From positions 434,001 through 498,000 of the forward strand of contig NZ_JAFCKS010000002.1 of assembly GCF_018129995.1 (NCBI RefSeq): a stretch of DNA of 64,000 bases, read 5' to 3'. The translations under genes were made by a program, and so were the position numbers. The DNA is from Bradyrhizobium sp. SZCCT0153 (GTDB lineage: Bacteria; Pseudomonadota; Alphaproteobacteria; Rhizobiales; Xanthobacteraceae). The notes under the pieces are model-generated. The model had not been told where the DNA came from and did no database searches. It saw nothing but the letters and a program-made list of their open reading frames with translations. This document shows positions 1 to 8,550 of this stretch, piece after piece (positions within the stretch are counted from its first letter, which is position 1; every line of letters begins with the position of its first letter).

Positions 1-1
1 G

Positions 2-163
2 GTGGTGCCGCTGGCGCAGGGCGACGCCGTCGCCTTCGCTGTGCATCATCGCCCGGTGCAGGGGACGCGCGGCACCTACCGGGTTAATCTGCGCCATGGC
101 GTCAGCCGTATCAGGTCCGGCCAGCGCCACACATTGGGTGTGATTTTTCATGATGCCAAATGA
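2..163 (+). CDS. 2OG-Fe(II) oxygenase, C-terminal fragment (partial)
   Basis: Only the last 53 residues and the stop codon lie in the window; the 5' part is beyond the left edge. The visible tail (HHRPVQGTRGTYRVNLRHGV, then HTLGVIFHDAK) resembles the end of 2-oxoglutarate/Fe(II) oxygenases, where the distal His and the 2OG-binding Arg sit in such a segment. The reading frame is open from the first base and has the same GC-rich codon use as its neighbours. It stops 9 nt before the AlkB-like gene, so the two oxygenases probably share a transcript. The family call is moderate because the catalytic HxD motif is not visible. Confidence 0.6.
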   Translation: MVPLAQGDAVAFAVHHRPVQGTRGTYRVNLRHGVSRIRSGQRHTLGVIFHDAK

Positions 164-172
164 GCGCAGGCG

Positions 173-826
173 TTGACGGCTGATCTGTTCGACAGCGTTG
201 CCGAGGCGCAGCCGTCGCGTGAGGAGATCGCCGACGGTGCCGTGTTGTTGCGCGGGTTCGTCAAGCCGATTGAGGACGAATTGATCGCCGCGGTGCGTGC
301 GATCGTGGCACTGTCGCCGTTCCGCCGGATGACGACGCCGGGCGGCTACCAGATGTCGGTGGCCATGACCAATTGCGGCGAGCGCGGCTGGATCACCGAT
401 CACACCGGCTATCGCTACGATCCCATCGACCCGAAGACCGCCGCGCCCTGGCCGGCGATGCCGCCCGTGTTCCGCGATCTCGCGCGCCGCGCGGCGGAGC
501 AGGGCGGCTTCGAAGGCTTTGCGCCCGATGCCTGCCTCGTCAATCGCTACGAGCCCGGCACGCGGCTGTCGTTGCATCAGGACAAGGACGAGCTGGACTA
601 TTCGGCGCCGATCGTCTCGGTCTCGCTCGGGCTGCCCGCGACCTTCCTGTTCGGTGGCCTGGCGCGCAGCGACAAGCCGCGCCGCTTCCGGCTCGTGCAT
701 GGCGACGTCGTGGTCTGGGGCGGGGCTAGCCGGCTCGCCTATCACGGTGTGGCGCCGCTTGCCGACGGCGAGCATGTGCTGCTCGGGCGGAAACGGATCA
801 ATTTGACCTTCCGAAAGGTCCGTTGA
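173..826 (+). CDS. alkB: AlkB-type alkylated nucleic acid dioxygenase
   Basis: A 217-residue 2OG-Fe(II) dioxygenase of the AlkB family, expected to remove methyl or other alkyl lesions from bases by oxidation in the cytoplasm. The iron ligands are visible as H135 and D137 (LHQDKDE) and H191 (YHGV). The C-terminal RxxxxxR pair that binds 2-oxoglutarate is R208 and R214 (RINLTFR). The length matches bacterial AlkB. The start is a TTG codon just after the preceding stop; no upstream ATG is in frame. It follows another 2OG-Fe(II) oxygenase fragment. No Ada or LexA site was recognised upstream. Confidence 0.88.
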   Translation: MTADLFDSVAEAQPSREEIADGAVLLRGFVKPIEDELIAAVRAIVALSPFRRMTTPGGYQMSVAMTNCGERGWITDHTGYRYDPIDPKTAAPWPAMPPVFRDLARRAAEQGGFEGFAPDACLVNRYEPGTRLSLHQDKDELDYSAPIVSVSLGLPATFLFGGLARSDKPRRFRLVHGDVVVWGGASRLAYHGVAPLADGEHVLLGRKRINLTFRKVR

Positions 827-881
827 CGCGTTTTCTCACAGCCCTCACTCGTCTAAGCTTGGGGGCGGGGGAGGCCGCGAC

Positions 882-2123
882 ATGGCGACTAGACAGATAT
901 CGGCCGACACCGGGACGGCCAACCGCACGGGCCTGTATCTGGCTGTGCTGCAGCTGGTGTTCACGCTGGGGTGGACCACTTACGTCATCTATCTGCCAAA
1001 ACTCGCGGCTGAGGTCGGCATTGCACCCTCCGCTGTCATCCTCATCCTGATGCTGGACCAGGCGATCTTCACAATTGCCGACACCGCGATGGGGGTCGCG
1101 GCCGACAAGATCGCGCCCTATGTCGGCAGGCTTGGCCTGTTCGTCGCGCTCGTGGCCGCGATCTCGTGCGGCGCGTTCGTGGCGCTGCCCTTCGTCGCCG
1201 GAGCAGGCGTGGCCGCGCAGGGTTGGTTCATTGCGCTGATCGTGGTGTGGTCGATCGCGTCCTCCGCGCTACGCGCGCCGCCGCTGACCTTGCTCGGCAA
1301 ATACCGCGCCAGGCCTCAGGTGCCGTTCCTTGCGGCGCTGGCCCTGCTGGGCTATGGCGTCGCCGGCGCCGTCTCGCCCTATCTGGGGGTGGTGCTGCGC
1401 GAGCACGATGCGCGGCTGCCGTTCGTGATCTCCAGCGTCGCGCTGCTGCTCACGGCGCTCGCGATGTCGCGGATCGAATACGATGTCGCGCGCGACACGC
1501 CGCCGCCGACACCGGCCGAGGCGGCAAAGCCGCTCGGCATCACGTCCATCATCTTCATCGTTGCGACGGTCGCGCTGGCGCTCGGTTATCAGCTGCACTT
1601 TGCCATGAACAGCGCGCCGTTTTATCTGCGCTTTGTAAGGCCTGACGAGCTGCAATGGCTGATGCCGGTGTTCTGGATCGGCTTCAACATCGCGATGTTT
1701 CCGGCGAGCCTCGTCGTCAAGCACCGTGGCGGCCTGATCGTGATGGGCGCCGCCGGCCTGTGCGGCGCGGTTGCGATCGTGGCGGCGGAGCTTGCCGGCA
1801 GCCTCGACACGCTGGTCGTCGCTCAGTTTCTCGCCGGAGCCGCGTGGGGCTGCATGCTGATGAGCGCGATCTCGGCCGCGCTTGCGATCGGCTCGACCGG
1901 CGCGGAAGGCAAGGTGACGGGCCTCGTGTTCTCGGCGCTGGCCCTCGGCACCTTCGCACGGATGGCCGCGGTCGCCGGCGGCTTGCAGAAGATGCCGGAC
2001 TACGCACCGCTGCTGCACTGGGCCCCGGTCGCCTGCTGGTCGGTCGCAGGCGCCGGCTTGCTGGTGATTGCGGCCGCGCGACTTCAGGGAACGCCCGGCC
2101 TCAAGGCTTCGGCGGGTGGATGA
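882..2123 (+). CDS. MFS-like multi-pass membrane transporter
   Basis: A 413-residue, very hydrophobic protein with about 12 predicted membrane segments and a polar central loop around residues 205-220 (rich in Pro and Ala), the usual two-times-six layout of the major facilitator superfamily. Substrate is unknown. It starts at an ATG behind the purine-rich stretch gggggaggccgcgac. Its 3' end overlaps the 3' end of the convergent TPP enzyme by 23 nt. Proximity to the homoprotocatechuate genes could suggest aromatic acid or product transport, but it points the other way and is not in their operon, so that link is weak. Confidence 0.65.
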   Translation: MATRQISADTGTANRTGLYLAVLQLVFTLGWTTYVIYLPKLAAEVGIAPSAVILILMLDQAIFTIADTAMGVAADKIAPYVGRLGLFVALVAAISCGAFVALPFVAGAGVAAQGWFIALIVVWSIASSALRAPPLTLLGKYRARPQVPFLAALALLGYGVAGAVSPYLGVVLREHDARLPFVISSVALLLTALAMSRIEYDVARDTPPPTPAEAAKPLGITSIIFIVATVALALGYQLHFAMNSAPFYLRFVRPDELQWLMPVFWIGFNIAMFPASLVVKHRGGLIVMGAAGLCGAVAIVAAELAGSLDTLVVAQFLAGAAWGCMLMSAISAALAIGSTGAEGKVTGLVFSALALGTFARMAAVAGGLQKMPDYAPLLHWAPVACWSVAGAGLLVIAAARLQGTPGLKASAGG

Positions 2124-3729
2124 ACGTCCACGGGCTGACCTCGGAGTCCCGCGGCACCTCGACCGAGATCAGATACGGCCCGCCATGCGCGAGTGCCTTC
2201 TCCATCGCCGCCTTGAACTGGTCCGGCGCCGTCACGCGCGCTGCTGCCACGCCAAATGACTCCGCGAGCTTGACGAAATCCGGGTTGACCAGATCGGACG
2301 CCACCACGCGGCCGTCAAAGCGTTCGCGCTGGTCGCGGCGAACGTTGCCATAGGCGTTGTTGTTGAACACCAGCGTCACCACGCCGATGTTGAACTGCAC
2401 GGCCGTGGCAAGCTCCTGCACGCCGAACATGAAGCCGCCGTCGCCGGTGATCGCCACCACCGGCCTGTCGGGATTGGCGACCTTGGCCCCGAGCGCGGTC
2501 GGGAAGCCCGAGCCGAGCGTGCCCTGATAGCCCGAGGTGATGAAGGTGCGTGGCTCGTAGATTGGAAAGCCGTACCAGGAGGCGAAGCCGAACTGCGACA
2601 ATTCATCGGTGACGATCGCGTTCGCCGGCAGCACCTCGCGCAGGATGTTGAGATACGCCATCTGCGGCTGGACGCGCTGGATCTCGGCTTGCGCCGTCGC
2701 GGTCGCCTCGCGGATTTCTCCCCGCCGGCCACTGGTCCTGGCATAGCCGGCCTTCGTCACGGCTGTGACGAGATCGGCCGTGCCGGCCTTGGCGTCGGCG
2801 ACGATGGCGGCATCGGAGGCGAGGCGGCGCATCTCGGCCGGGTCGATATCGACGCGAATGGATTTCAGCCCCTGCGGCTGATACGGCCAGCGGAAGCCCG
2901 ATGCCGGCAGCTCCGCGCGGGTGCCGATTGCGATCATCAGATCGGTCTTCGGCCACAGTCGGTAGGCCGCCGCCATGGTCAGGCCGAGCTCATGCGCATT
3001 GGAGACGATGCCGCGGCCGCTGCGGAAGGCGACGACTGGCGCATCGATCATCTCGGCGAGCTCGAGGATCTCCTCGCGCGCCTCGATCGCGCCGCTGCCG
3101 ACGAAGATCATCGGCGCCTTGCTGTTCCTGATCAGCGTAGCTGCCTGCTTGACCAAATCAGGATCGGGCCGCGGCGCGGGCAGGGGCTCCAGCACTTGTG
3201 CCGCCGCCGTATCGGCTCGCTGGGTAAAGATATCCCACGGCATCTCGACCGAGGCGGGGCCACGCCGTCCGGATGTCATCTCCTGGAACGCGCGCGCCAC
3301 CACCGTCGGCGCGTTGCCGGGATATTCGATCCGGTCGGCCCATTTCACATAGGTGCGCAAGGTCGCAAGCTGATCCGGCATCTCGTGCAGATGGCCGCGG
3401 CCCTTGCCCAGGAACTGCGTCGGCACCTGGCCGGTGACGCACAGCACCGGCTCGTTGCAGCCGAAGGCGGTCAGCAGCGCGGCGCTGGCATTGAGCACGC
3501 CGGGGCCGGGCACCACGCTGAACACGCCGGGCCGGCCGCTCGAGCGCGCATAGCCGAACGCCATGTAGCCGCAGGCCTGCTCGTGCCGCGCGCCGATCAC
3601 CTTGAGCTGGGCCTGGTGGAAGGCGTCGAACAGGCCGTAGACCTGCGCGCCGGGCAGGCCGAACACGGTGTCGATGCCATGGGCGACAAGGCCGCTTACG
3701 ATCGCTTCGCCGCCGGTGAGGGTAGTCAT
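2101..3729 (-). CDS. Thiamine pyrophosphate-dependent enzyme of the acetolactate synthase family
   Basis: A 542-residue enzyme with the three-domain TPP-enzyme layout: an N-terminal Pyr domain whose catalytic Glu lies in the segment RHEQACGYMA (about residue 49), a central domain, and a C-terminal PP domain with the GDGGFMF...NNNAYG motif that binds Mg-TPP. Such enzymes decarboxylate or ligate 2-oxo acids. An upstream in-frame ATG would add 15 residues and overlap the previous gene; the ATG at 3729 fits the family N-terminus (MTTLTGGEAIVSG) and is preferred. It is the last gene of the hpaH-F-E-D-FAH run, 25 nt after the FAH gene. Substrate is unknown; true acetolactate synthase (ilvB) is unlikely because no small subunit is adjacent. 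Confidence 0.8.
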   Translation of the reverse strand: MTTLTGGEAIVSGLVAHGIDTVFGLPGAQVYGLFDAFHQAQLKVIGARHEQACGYMAFGYARSSGRPGVFSVVPGPGVLNASAALLTAFGCNEPVLCVTGQVPTQFLGKGRGHLHEMPDQLATLRTYVKWADRIEYPGNAPTVVARAFQEMTSGRRGPASVEMPWDIFTQRADTAAAQVLEPLPAPRPDPDLVKQAATLIRNSKAPMIFVGSGAIEAREEILELAEMIDAPVVAFRSGRGIVSNAHELGLTMAAAYRLWPKTDLMIAIGTRAELPASGFRWPYQPQGLKSIRVDIDPAEMRRLASDAAIVADAKAGTADLVTAVTKAGYARTSGRRGEIREATATAQAEIQRVQPQMAYLNILREVLPANAIVTDELSQFGFASWYGFPIYEPRTFITSGYQGTLGSGFPTALGAKVANPDRPVVAITGDGGFMFGVQELATAVQFNIGVVTLVFNNNAYGNVRRDQRERFDGRVVASDLVNPDFVKLAESFGVAAARVTAPDQFKAAMEKALAHGGPYLISVEVPRDSEVSPWTFIHPPKP

Positions 3730-3754
3730 TGCACTATTCCACTTCGATGGTTCT

Positions 3755-4624
3755 TCAGGCTTCGTCGGCGACACCGTTGCGCAATTTTCCGATGCCCTCG
3801 GCCGCGACCTCGACGACGTCGCCGGGCTTCAGATAGCGCGGCGGATCGAACCGCGCACCTGCGCCGGTCGGCGTGCCCGTCACGATGACGTCACCGGGAA
3901 CGAGCGTTGCGAAGGTCGAGATATAGCTGATGAGATAGCGGAACGGAAACATCAGCCGGCTGGTACGGTCATCCTGCCGCAGCTCGCCATTGACGTGGGT
4001 GGTGAGGCGGATGTCGGCAAGTTGAGATTCCCTCGTGTACGGCACCAGCCACGGGCCGAGGCTGCCGCTGGAATCGAAGTTCTTGCCCTGCGTCACGTTG
4101 AACTTGGCGTGGCGCAGCCAGTCGCGTACCGAGCCCTCGTTGCACAGCGTCAGCGCGGCGATGTGATCGAGCGCAGCACTTTCCGGGATGTGCCGGCCGG
4201 CTTTGCCGATCACCAGCACGATCTCGCCCTCGTAGTCGAGCTGCGCCGAGGCGCGCGGGCGCACCAGCGGCGTGTCGTGGCCGACGAAGGAGCGGGGCGA
4301 GCGCATGAACATGCTCGGATATTTCGGCGCGTCCTGGCCGTCCTTGTACTCGGCATTACGGTCGGGATAGTTGACGCCGATGCAGATGATTTTTTCTGGC
4401 GCGGGTATCGGCGGCAGCCAAATGATATCGCCAGGCGCATGGTCCGGCGCGCGGCCGGCGGCTTCTTCGGCAAGGCTTGCGAGCTTTCCAGCCGCGATCA
4501 CCTCGCGCAGCGTCGGATAGTGTATGGCGTGGTGCGGGGAGAGATCGACGATGCCGTTCTCCAGGACGGCGCCGTAGCGGGTTTCACCCTTGACGGAGTA
4601 GGTGGCGAGGCGAGGTAGCTTCAT
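3755..4624 (-). CDS. Fumarylacetoacetate hydrolase (FAH) family protein, candidate HpaG-type decarboxylase/isomerase
   Basis: A 289-residue FAH-fold protein. The metal-binding core is visible as DYEGEIVLVIGK with the Glu-x-Glu type acidic ligands, and the family signature continues in TGTPTGAGA near the C-terminus. In homoprotocatechuate degradation, FAH-fold HpaG decarboxylates 5-oxopent-3-ene-1,2,5-tricarboxylate and isomerises the product. No other gene here supplies that step, so this single-domain protein is the best candidate. The classical enterobacterial HpaG is a tandem duplication of about 430 residues, so assignment by context is inference. The gap to hpaD upstream is only 3 nt, indicating translational coupling. 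Confidence 0.8.
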   Translation of the reverse strand: MKLPRLATYSVKGETRYGAVLENGIVDLSPHHAIHYPTLREVIAAGKLASLAEEAAGRAPDHAPGDIIWLPPIPAPEKIICIGVNYPDRNAEYKDGQDAPKYPSMFMRSPRSFVGHDTPLVRPRASAQLDYEGEIVLVIGKAGRHIPESAALDHIAALTLCNEGSVRDWLRHAKFNVTQGKNFDSSGSLGPWLVPYTRESQLADIRLTTHVNGELRQDDRTSRLMFPFRYLISYISTFATLVPGDVIVTGTPTGAGARFDPPRYLKPGDVVEVAAEGIGKLRNGVADEA

Positions 4625-4627
4625 CGC

Positions 4628-5611
4628 CTAATCCGCCACCAGCACGTCGGCCACGAATTTCGGCTCGCGCACGGCCTGGCCTGCGAACGGCGAGCCCTGC
4701 TCGAACCAGGAACGCGGGGCAGGCGCGCCCCACAGCGTCTGACGGCGCGGATCGCGCAGCGACCAGCGCAGCGGCTCGTGGTCGTGGTCGCCCGTGAAGT
4801 AGTCGCTGGTGTAGAGCTCGAGGCGGTGGCCGTCGGGATCGCGCACATAAAGGAAGAACGCGTTCGAGATGCCGTGGCGCCCCGGGCCGCGCTCGATGTT
4901 CTTGACGAAGCCTTGCGAGGCCATCACGTCGCAGAGATGGATGATGTTCATCGCCGTCGGCGTCCAATAGGCGAAGTGGTGCAGCCGCGGGCCCTTGCCG
5001 TTGGTGATCGCGAAATCGTGGACATTGCCCTTGCGATGCATCCAGGCCGCGGCGATGCGCCCGTTCGGTCCGTCCTCCTCGGCATATTCGGTGAGACGGA
5101 AGCCGAGCCGCGCATAGAATTCGACGGTGTCCTGCACCTCGGCGGCGAACACGTTGAAATGGTCGAGCCGCTGCGGATGACATCCCCTGTAGAGGTCGTA
5201 GCGACGAAGCAGATGCGGGCGCCGCTCCATCGCGGCATACAGCTCGATCTGGAAGCCGAAGGGATCGGTAAATTGAAGGGTGCGGCCCTGGAACGGCTGG
5301 TCGACGAAGGCGTAGCCAAGGCCGTTCTCGGACAGGAAGCGGGCCGCCTTGTCGAGATCTCCGTCGTTGCCGACCTTGAAGCCGAGCCGGTTGCAGGCGG
5401 GCGCGGCGGCTTTCCGCAGCACCAGCGAGTGATGCTGGTGCTCCTCCGCGGCGCGCAAGTACACGACATTGTCGTCGGCGTCCTCGACATGCAGGCCGAC
5501 GGTGGTCTCGTAGAACTCGCGGCTCAGCTTCAGATCGGTCACGTCGAGCACGACGTGACTGGAGCGGATGATGTTGAACGGCGGTTCGAAGATGTGTTGC
5601 GGTACGGGCAT
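4628..5611 (-). CDS. hpaD: 3,4-Dihydroxyphenylacetate 2,3-dioxygenase (extradiol ring-cleavage, VOC fold)
   Basis: A 327-residue type I extradiol dioxygenase that opens homoprotocatechuate to 5-carboxymethyl-2-hydroxymuconic semialdehyde using Fe(II) or Mn(II). Two glyoxalase-like modules are present, roughly residues 15-130 and 145-275. The metal triad can be placed at H151 (LDHFN), H212 (LHHFAYW) and E265 (LELYTSDY). The surrounding strings, such as AAWMHRKG, ERGPGRHGISNAF and the YTSDYFTGD tail, match what I know of the Brevibacterium/Arthrobacter homoprotocatechuate dioxygenases closely. The gene lies between hpaE and the FAH gene on the same strand. Confidence 0.9.
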   Translation of the reverse strand: MPVPQHIFEPPFNIIRSSHVVLDVTDLKLSREFYETTVGLHVEDADDNVVYLRAAEEHQHHSLVLRKAAAPACNRLGFKVGNDGDLDKAARFLSENGLGYAFVDQPFQGRTLQFTDPFGFQIELYAAMERRPHLLRRYDLYRGCHPQRLDHFNVFAAEVQDTVEFYARLGFRLTEYAEEDGPNGRIAAAWMHRKGNVHDFAITNGKGPRLHHFAYWTPTAMNIIHLCDVMASQGFVKNIERGPGRHGISNAFFLYVRDPDGHRLELYTSDYFTGDHDHEPLRWSLRDPRRQTLWGAPAPRSWFEQGSPFAGQAVREPKFVADVLVAD

Positions 5612-5656
5612 TGCGTTTCCCCTCTCTAGACCCTGCCACTCTGGAGTGACGTTGTG

Positions 5657-7195
5657 CTAGATTCCCAGTTTCTGGATCTTGTGCGTGCCCCGCGCCAGCG
5701 AGACGTGCTTGGTTTCCATGTAGAAGTCGAACGAATAATCGCCGCCGTCGCGGCCGATGCCCGAGGCCTTCATGCCGCCGAACGGCGTCGGCAGATGGCG
5801 GACGTTTTCGGAGTTCAGCCAGATCATGCCGGCCTCCAGCGCGTCGGCAACGCGCAGTGCGCGGCCGACGTCGTTGGTCCAGACATAGCCGGTCAGGCCA
5901 TAGCGGATGTCGTTGGCGATCTCGATGGCGTCGGCCTCGTCGCGGAAGGGCAGCACGGTGAGGAACGGGCCGAACACCTCCTCCTGCGCCACGCGCATCT
6001 TGCCGTGCGCACCGGTGACCAGCGTCGGCTCGACATAGTGGCCGCCGCCGGGGCCGTCATGGGCCTTGCCACCGACCGCGATCGTCGCGCCGTCCTGGCG
6101 CGCGACGTCGAAATAGGAGCAGACCTTTGCCAGGTGCCGCTCATGGATCAGCGGCCCGATCTCGGTTGCGGGATCGAGGGGATGGCCGACCTTCAGCGCC
6201 TTCACGCGCGCGGTCAGCTTCTCCACGAATTTTTCCGCGATGCTGGCCTGGATCAGCAGGCGGCTGGACGACGTGCAGCGCTCGCCGTTGAGCGAGTAGA
6301 TCATGAACACGACGGCATCGAGCGCGCGGTCGAGATCGGCATCGTCGAACACGATCACCGGGTTCTTGCCGCCGAGCTCGAAATGCACGCGCTTCAGCGT
6401 GGGCGCGCCCTGGACCATGATCGCCGATCCGGTCGCGCTCTCGCCGACGAAACCGATCGCCTTGATCGCGGGATGCTCGGTCAGCGCCTTGCCGGCCTCT
6501 TCGCCGAAGCCGTGCACCGTGTTGAGCACGCCGTCCGGCACGCCGGCTTCCTTGACGAGCCTTGCCAGAACGGCGGCCGTGACCGGCGACCATTCGGCCG
6601 GCTTGTGCACGACGGTGCAGCCGGCGGCCAGCGCAGGCGCGATCTTCCAGGTCGAGAGCATGAACGGCGTATTCCACGGCGTGATCACGCCGACGGGACC
6701 GATCGGCACGCGCGTCGAGACGTTCCAATGCTCGTCGCTCGGCGTGTTCTGGCCGTCGCGGGCTTCCGCGCATTTGTCGGCGAAGAAGCGAAAATTTTCG
6801 GCGGCGCGGATCGCGGCCTTGGCCATGAAGCGATAGGCCTGTCCAGTGTCGATGCATTCCAGCACCGCGATGTCTTCGGCATTGTCCTCGATGGCGTCGG
6901 CGACCCGATGCAGCAGCTTCTTGCGCATCGCCGGCCCCATCTCGCGCCAGGACTTGAAGGCAAGCGCAGCGGCCGTTGCCGCGCGATCGATGTCCTCGGC
7001 ATTGCCGCGGGCGACGCTCGCAAGCGTCGCGCCGTCGACCGGCGATTTGGTCTCGAAGGTGTCGCCCGAGATCGACGGGACGATCTTGCCGTCGATCATG
7101 TGGCCGATGCCGTCGGCCCGCAGCGTCTTCAGCAGCGGCGTGACGCGATCGTGGTTGGCCTGGAACACATCGGCTTTCGGCGTGGGCTTATCCAT
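5657..7195 (-). CDS. hpaE: 5-Carboxymethyl-2-hydroxymuconic semialdehyde dehydrogenase
   Basis: A 512-residue NAD-dependent aldehyde dehydrogenase that oxidises the ring-cleavage semialdehyde. The general base is E273 (FELGGKNP) and the catalytic cysteine is C307 (NGERCTSSS); the NAD-binding GESATGS loop lies near residue 251. The length matches HpaE. Its start overlaps the 3' end of hpaF by 8 nt, a sign of coupled translation, and the operon position between hpaF and hpaD gives the substrate assignment. By sequence alone other semialdehyde dehydrogenases cannot be excluded. Confidence 0.9.
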   Translation of the reverse strand: MDKPTPKADVFQANHDRVTPLLKTLRADGIGHMIDGKIVPSISGDTFETKSPVDGATLASVARGNAEDIDRAATAAALAFKSWREMGPAMRKKLLHRVADAIEDNAEDIAVLECIDTGQAYRFMAKAAIRAAENFRFFADKCAEARDGQNTPSDEHWNVSTRVPIGPVGVITPWNTPFMLSTWKIAPALAAGCTVVHKPAEWSPVTAAVLARLVKEAGVPDGVLNTVHGFGEEAGKALTEHPAIKAIGFVGESATGSAIMVQGAPTLKRVHFELGGKNPVIVFDDADLDRALDAVVFMIYSLNGERCTSSSRLLIQASIAEKFVEKLTARVKALKVGHPLDPATEIGPLIHERHLAKVCSYFDVARQDGATIAVGGKAHDGPGGGHYVEPTLVTGAHGKMRVAQEEVFGPFLTVLPFRDEADAIEIANDIRYGLTGYVWTNDVGRALRVADALEAGMIWLNSENVRHLPTPFGGMKASGIGRDGGDYSFDFYMETKHVSLARGTHKIQKLGI

Positions 7196-7586
7196 TTGCG
7201 GCCTCCACTTTCAAGGCGTCGTGGATGTTATTGCGCTTCCAGCTGGTGTCCTTGTCGTTGATCTGCATGTCGAACGACAAAGCGAATTTGCTGGCGGCGA
7301 AGACGGGATCGAGGTGTTTGGACAACGCCTGGAAGATTTGCTCGCCGGCCTTCTTGCGGGTCGGCAGGTCGCGGCCCTCGCCGATGCGCAGCACCATGTC
7401 GAGAAAGCCGTAGTCCTGCCGCGCATCGGCGATGGCATAGTGCTCGCACTTGATCGCGCGGACCCGGATGCCGCCGAGCGGGAAGATGCCGGTCTCGACC
7501 GCCGCCTTGCGCACGACCTCGCATACCAGAGCCATGTCGAGGCGGCCATCGAGATTGGCCGAATATTCAATCGTGAAATGCGGCAT
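7188..7586 (-). CDS. hpaF: 5-Carboxymethyl-2-hydroxymuconate delta-isomerase
   Basis: A 132-residue member of the CHMI branch of the tautomerase superfamily. After removal of Met the protein begins with Pro (MPHFTIEYS), the catalytic base of the family. The remainder (GIRVRAIKCEHYAIADARQDYGF, here cited only by its 7430-7490 position, and the Arg-rich GEGRDLPTRKK stretch) is typical of HpaF. It isomerises 5-carboxymethyl-2-hydroxymuconate before decarboxylation. It sits 45 nt after hpaH and overlaps hpaE by 8 nt. Confidence 0.9.
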   Translation of the reverse strand: MPHFTIEYSANLDGRLDMALVCEVVRKAAVETGIFPLGGIRVRAIKCEHYAIADARQDYGFLDMVLRIGEGRDLPTRKKAGEQIFQALSKHLDPVFAASKFALSFDMQINDKDTSWKRNNIHDALKVEAANG

Positions 7587-7631
7587 CGCGGTTTCACTCC
7601 CTGTGTCGTCTTGCAGCGTGTTCTTGTTCGC

Positions 7632-8438
7632 CTAAGCGAAGTAGCAGCTTACCGAGCCGTAGGCGCCATAATCGGCCTGGATTGTGTCGCCCTTGCGGGT
7701 CTCGATCGGACGGATGAAGGAGCCCGCGAGCACGACCTGGCCGGGCTCCAGCGCAAGGCCGAGCGGCGCGATCTTGTTGGCGAGCCAGGCAACGGCGGTT
7801 GCGGGATGGTTGAGCACGCCTGCGGCAAGGCCGGTCTCCTCCAATTGGCCGTTCTTGAAACACAACGCACCGATCCAGCGTAAGTCGGCGTCGAGCGGGC
7901 GGATCGGCCGGCCGCCGAGCACGATGCCGGCATTCGCCGCATTGTCGGCGATGGTGTCGAAGATCTTTCGCGTCGCCTTGGTCTGGGGATCGACGCGCTC
8001 GATCCGGGTGTCCAGGATCTCCAGCGCCGGCACCACGAAGTCGGTGGCGTTGAGCACGTCGAACATGGTGCAGTCGGGGCCAGCGAGACGCTTGCTCATG
8101 ACGAAGGCGAGCTCGGCCTCGACGCGTGTGGCGATGAAGCGCTCGGTCAGGACGAGGCCGCCATCGGCAAAGAACATGTCGTCGAGCAGCACGCCGGAAT
8201 CCGGCTCGTTGATGTTGAGCGCGCTCTGCATCGCCTTCGAGGTCAGGCCGATCTTGTGGCCTTTGACGATACGCCCCTCGGCGATCTTGACGTCGACCCA
8301 GGCCTTTTGAATCGCGTAGGCATCGGCAATGGTGATGTCGGGAAAATCCTGCGAGAGCTGCCGGATCTGCGTGCGGGTCTTCTCCGCCTGGTGCAGACGC
8401 CTCGCGCAAGCTCGGATATCGTCGTCGGAAAGCGCCAT
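7632..8438 (-). CDS. hpaH: 2-Oxo-hept-4-ene-1,7-dioate hydratase
   Basis: A 268-residue hydratase of the FAH-related HpaH/MhpD family, adding water to the dienoate product of the decarboxylase. Recognisable family features are the N-terminal MALSDDDIRACARRLHQAEKTR region, the Lys/Gly-rich GHKIGLTSKAMQ loop, and the acidic ExELAFV metal-binding segment. The frame is open much further upstream, but the ATG at 8438 gives the standard length and places the operator-containing intergenic space correctly. It is the first gene of the minus-strand operon, divergent from hpaR. Confidence 0.88.
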   Translation of the reverse strand: MALSDDDIRACARRLHQAEKTRTQIRQLSQDFPDITIADAYAIQKAWVDVKIAEGRIVKGHKIGLTSKAMQSALNINEPDSGVLLDDMFFADGGLVLTERFIATRVEAELAFVMSKRLAGPDCTMFDVLNATDFVVPALEILDTRIERVDPQTKATRKIFDTIADNAANAGIVLGGRPIRPLDADLRWIGALCFKNGQLEETGLAAGVLNHPATAVAWLANKIAPLGLALEPGQVVLAGSFIRPIETRKGDTIQADYGAYGSVSCYFA

Positions 8439-8471
8439 GTGTGATCTTGCAAATCGTGGTGCCCGGGAGAT

Positions 8472-8487
8472 ACTTAACATGTTAAGT
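8472..8487. promoter_or_regulatory. Perfect 16-bp palindrome, probable HpaR operator
   Basis: The sequence ACTTAACATGTTAAGT is a perfect inverted repeat in the 112-nt space between the divergent hpaH and hpaR starts. MarR-family repressors such as HpaR bind 16-20 bp AT-rich palindromes in exactly this setting. It lies 34 nt upstream of hpaH and 63 nt upstream of hpaR, so one dimer could control both directions. Palindrome and position are seen; binding by HpaR is inferred. Confidence 0.75.
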
Positions 8488-8550
8488 GAATGCGTCAAAC
8501 AGAATTTGGGCTTGCTGCACTGCAAACGTTTTGCGGCTTGAAAGGGCGTC

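Noticed and set aside
5654..7261. Long plus-strand frame opposite hpaE, and similar ones opposite the chemoreceptor (38433-40514), hpnH (56091-57935) and the RND gene (44917-46791, minus)
   Set aside because: Same reason: shadow frames with Arg/Asp/His-rich composition opposite genes with intact catalytic motifs.
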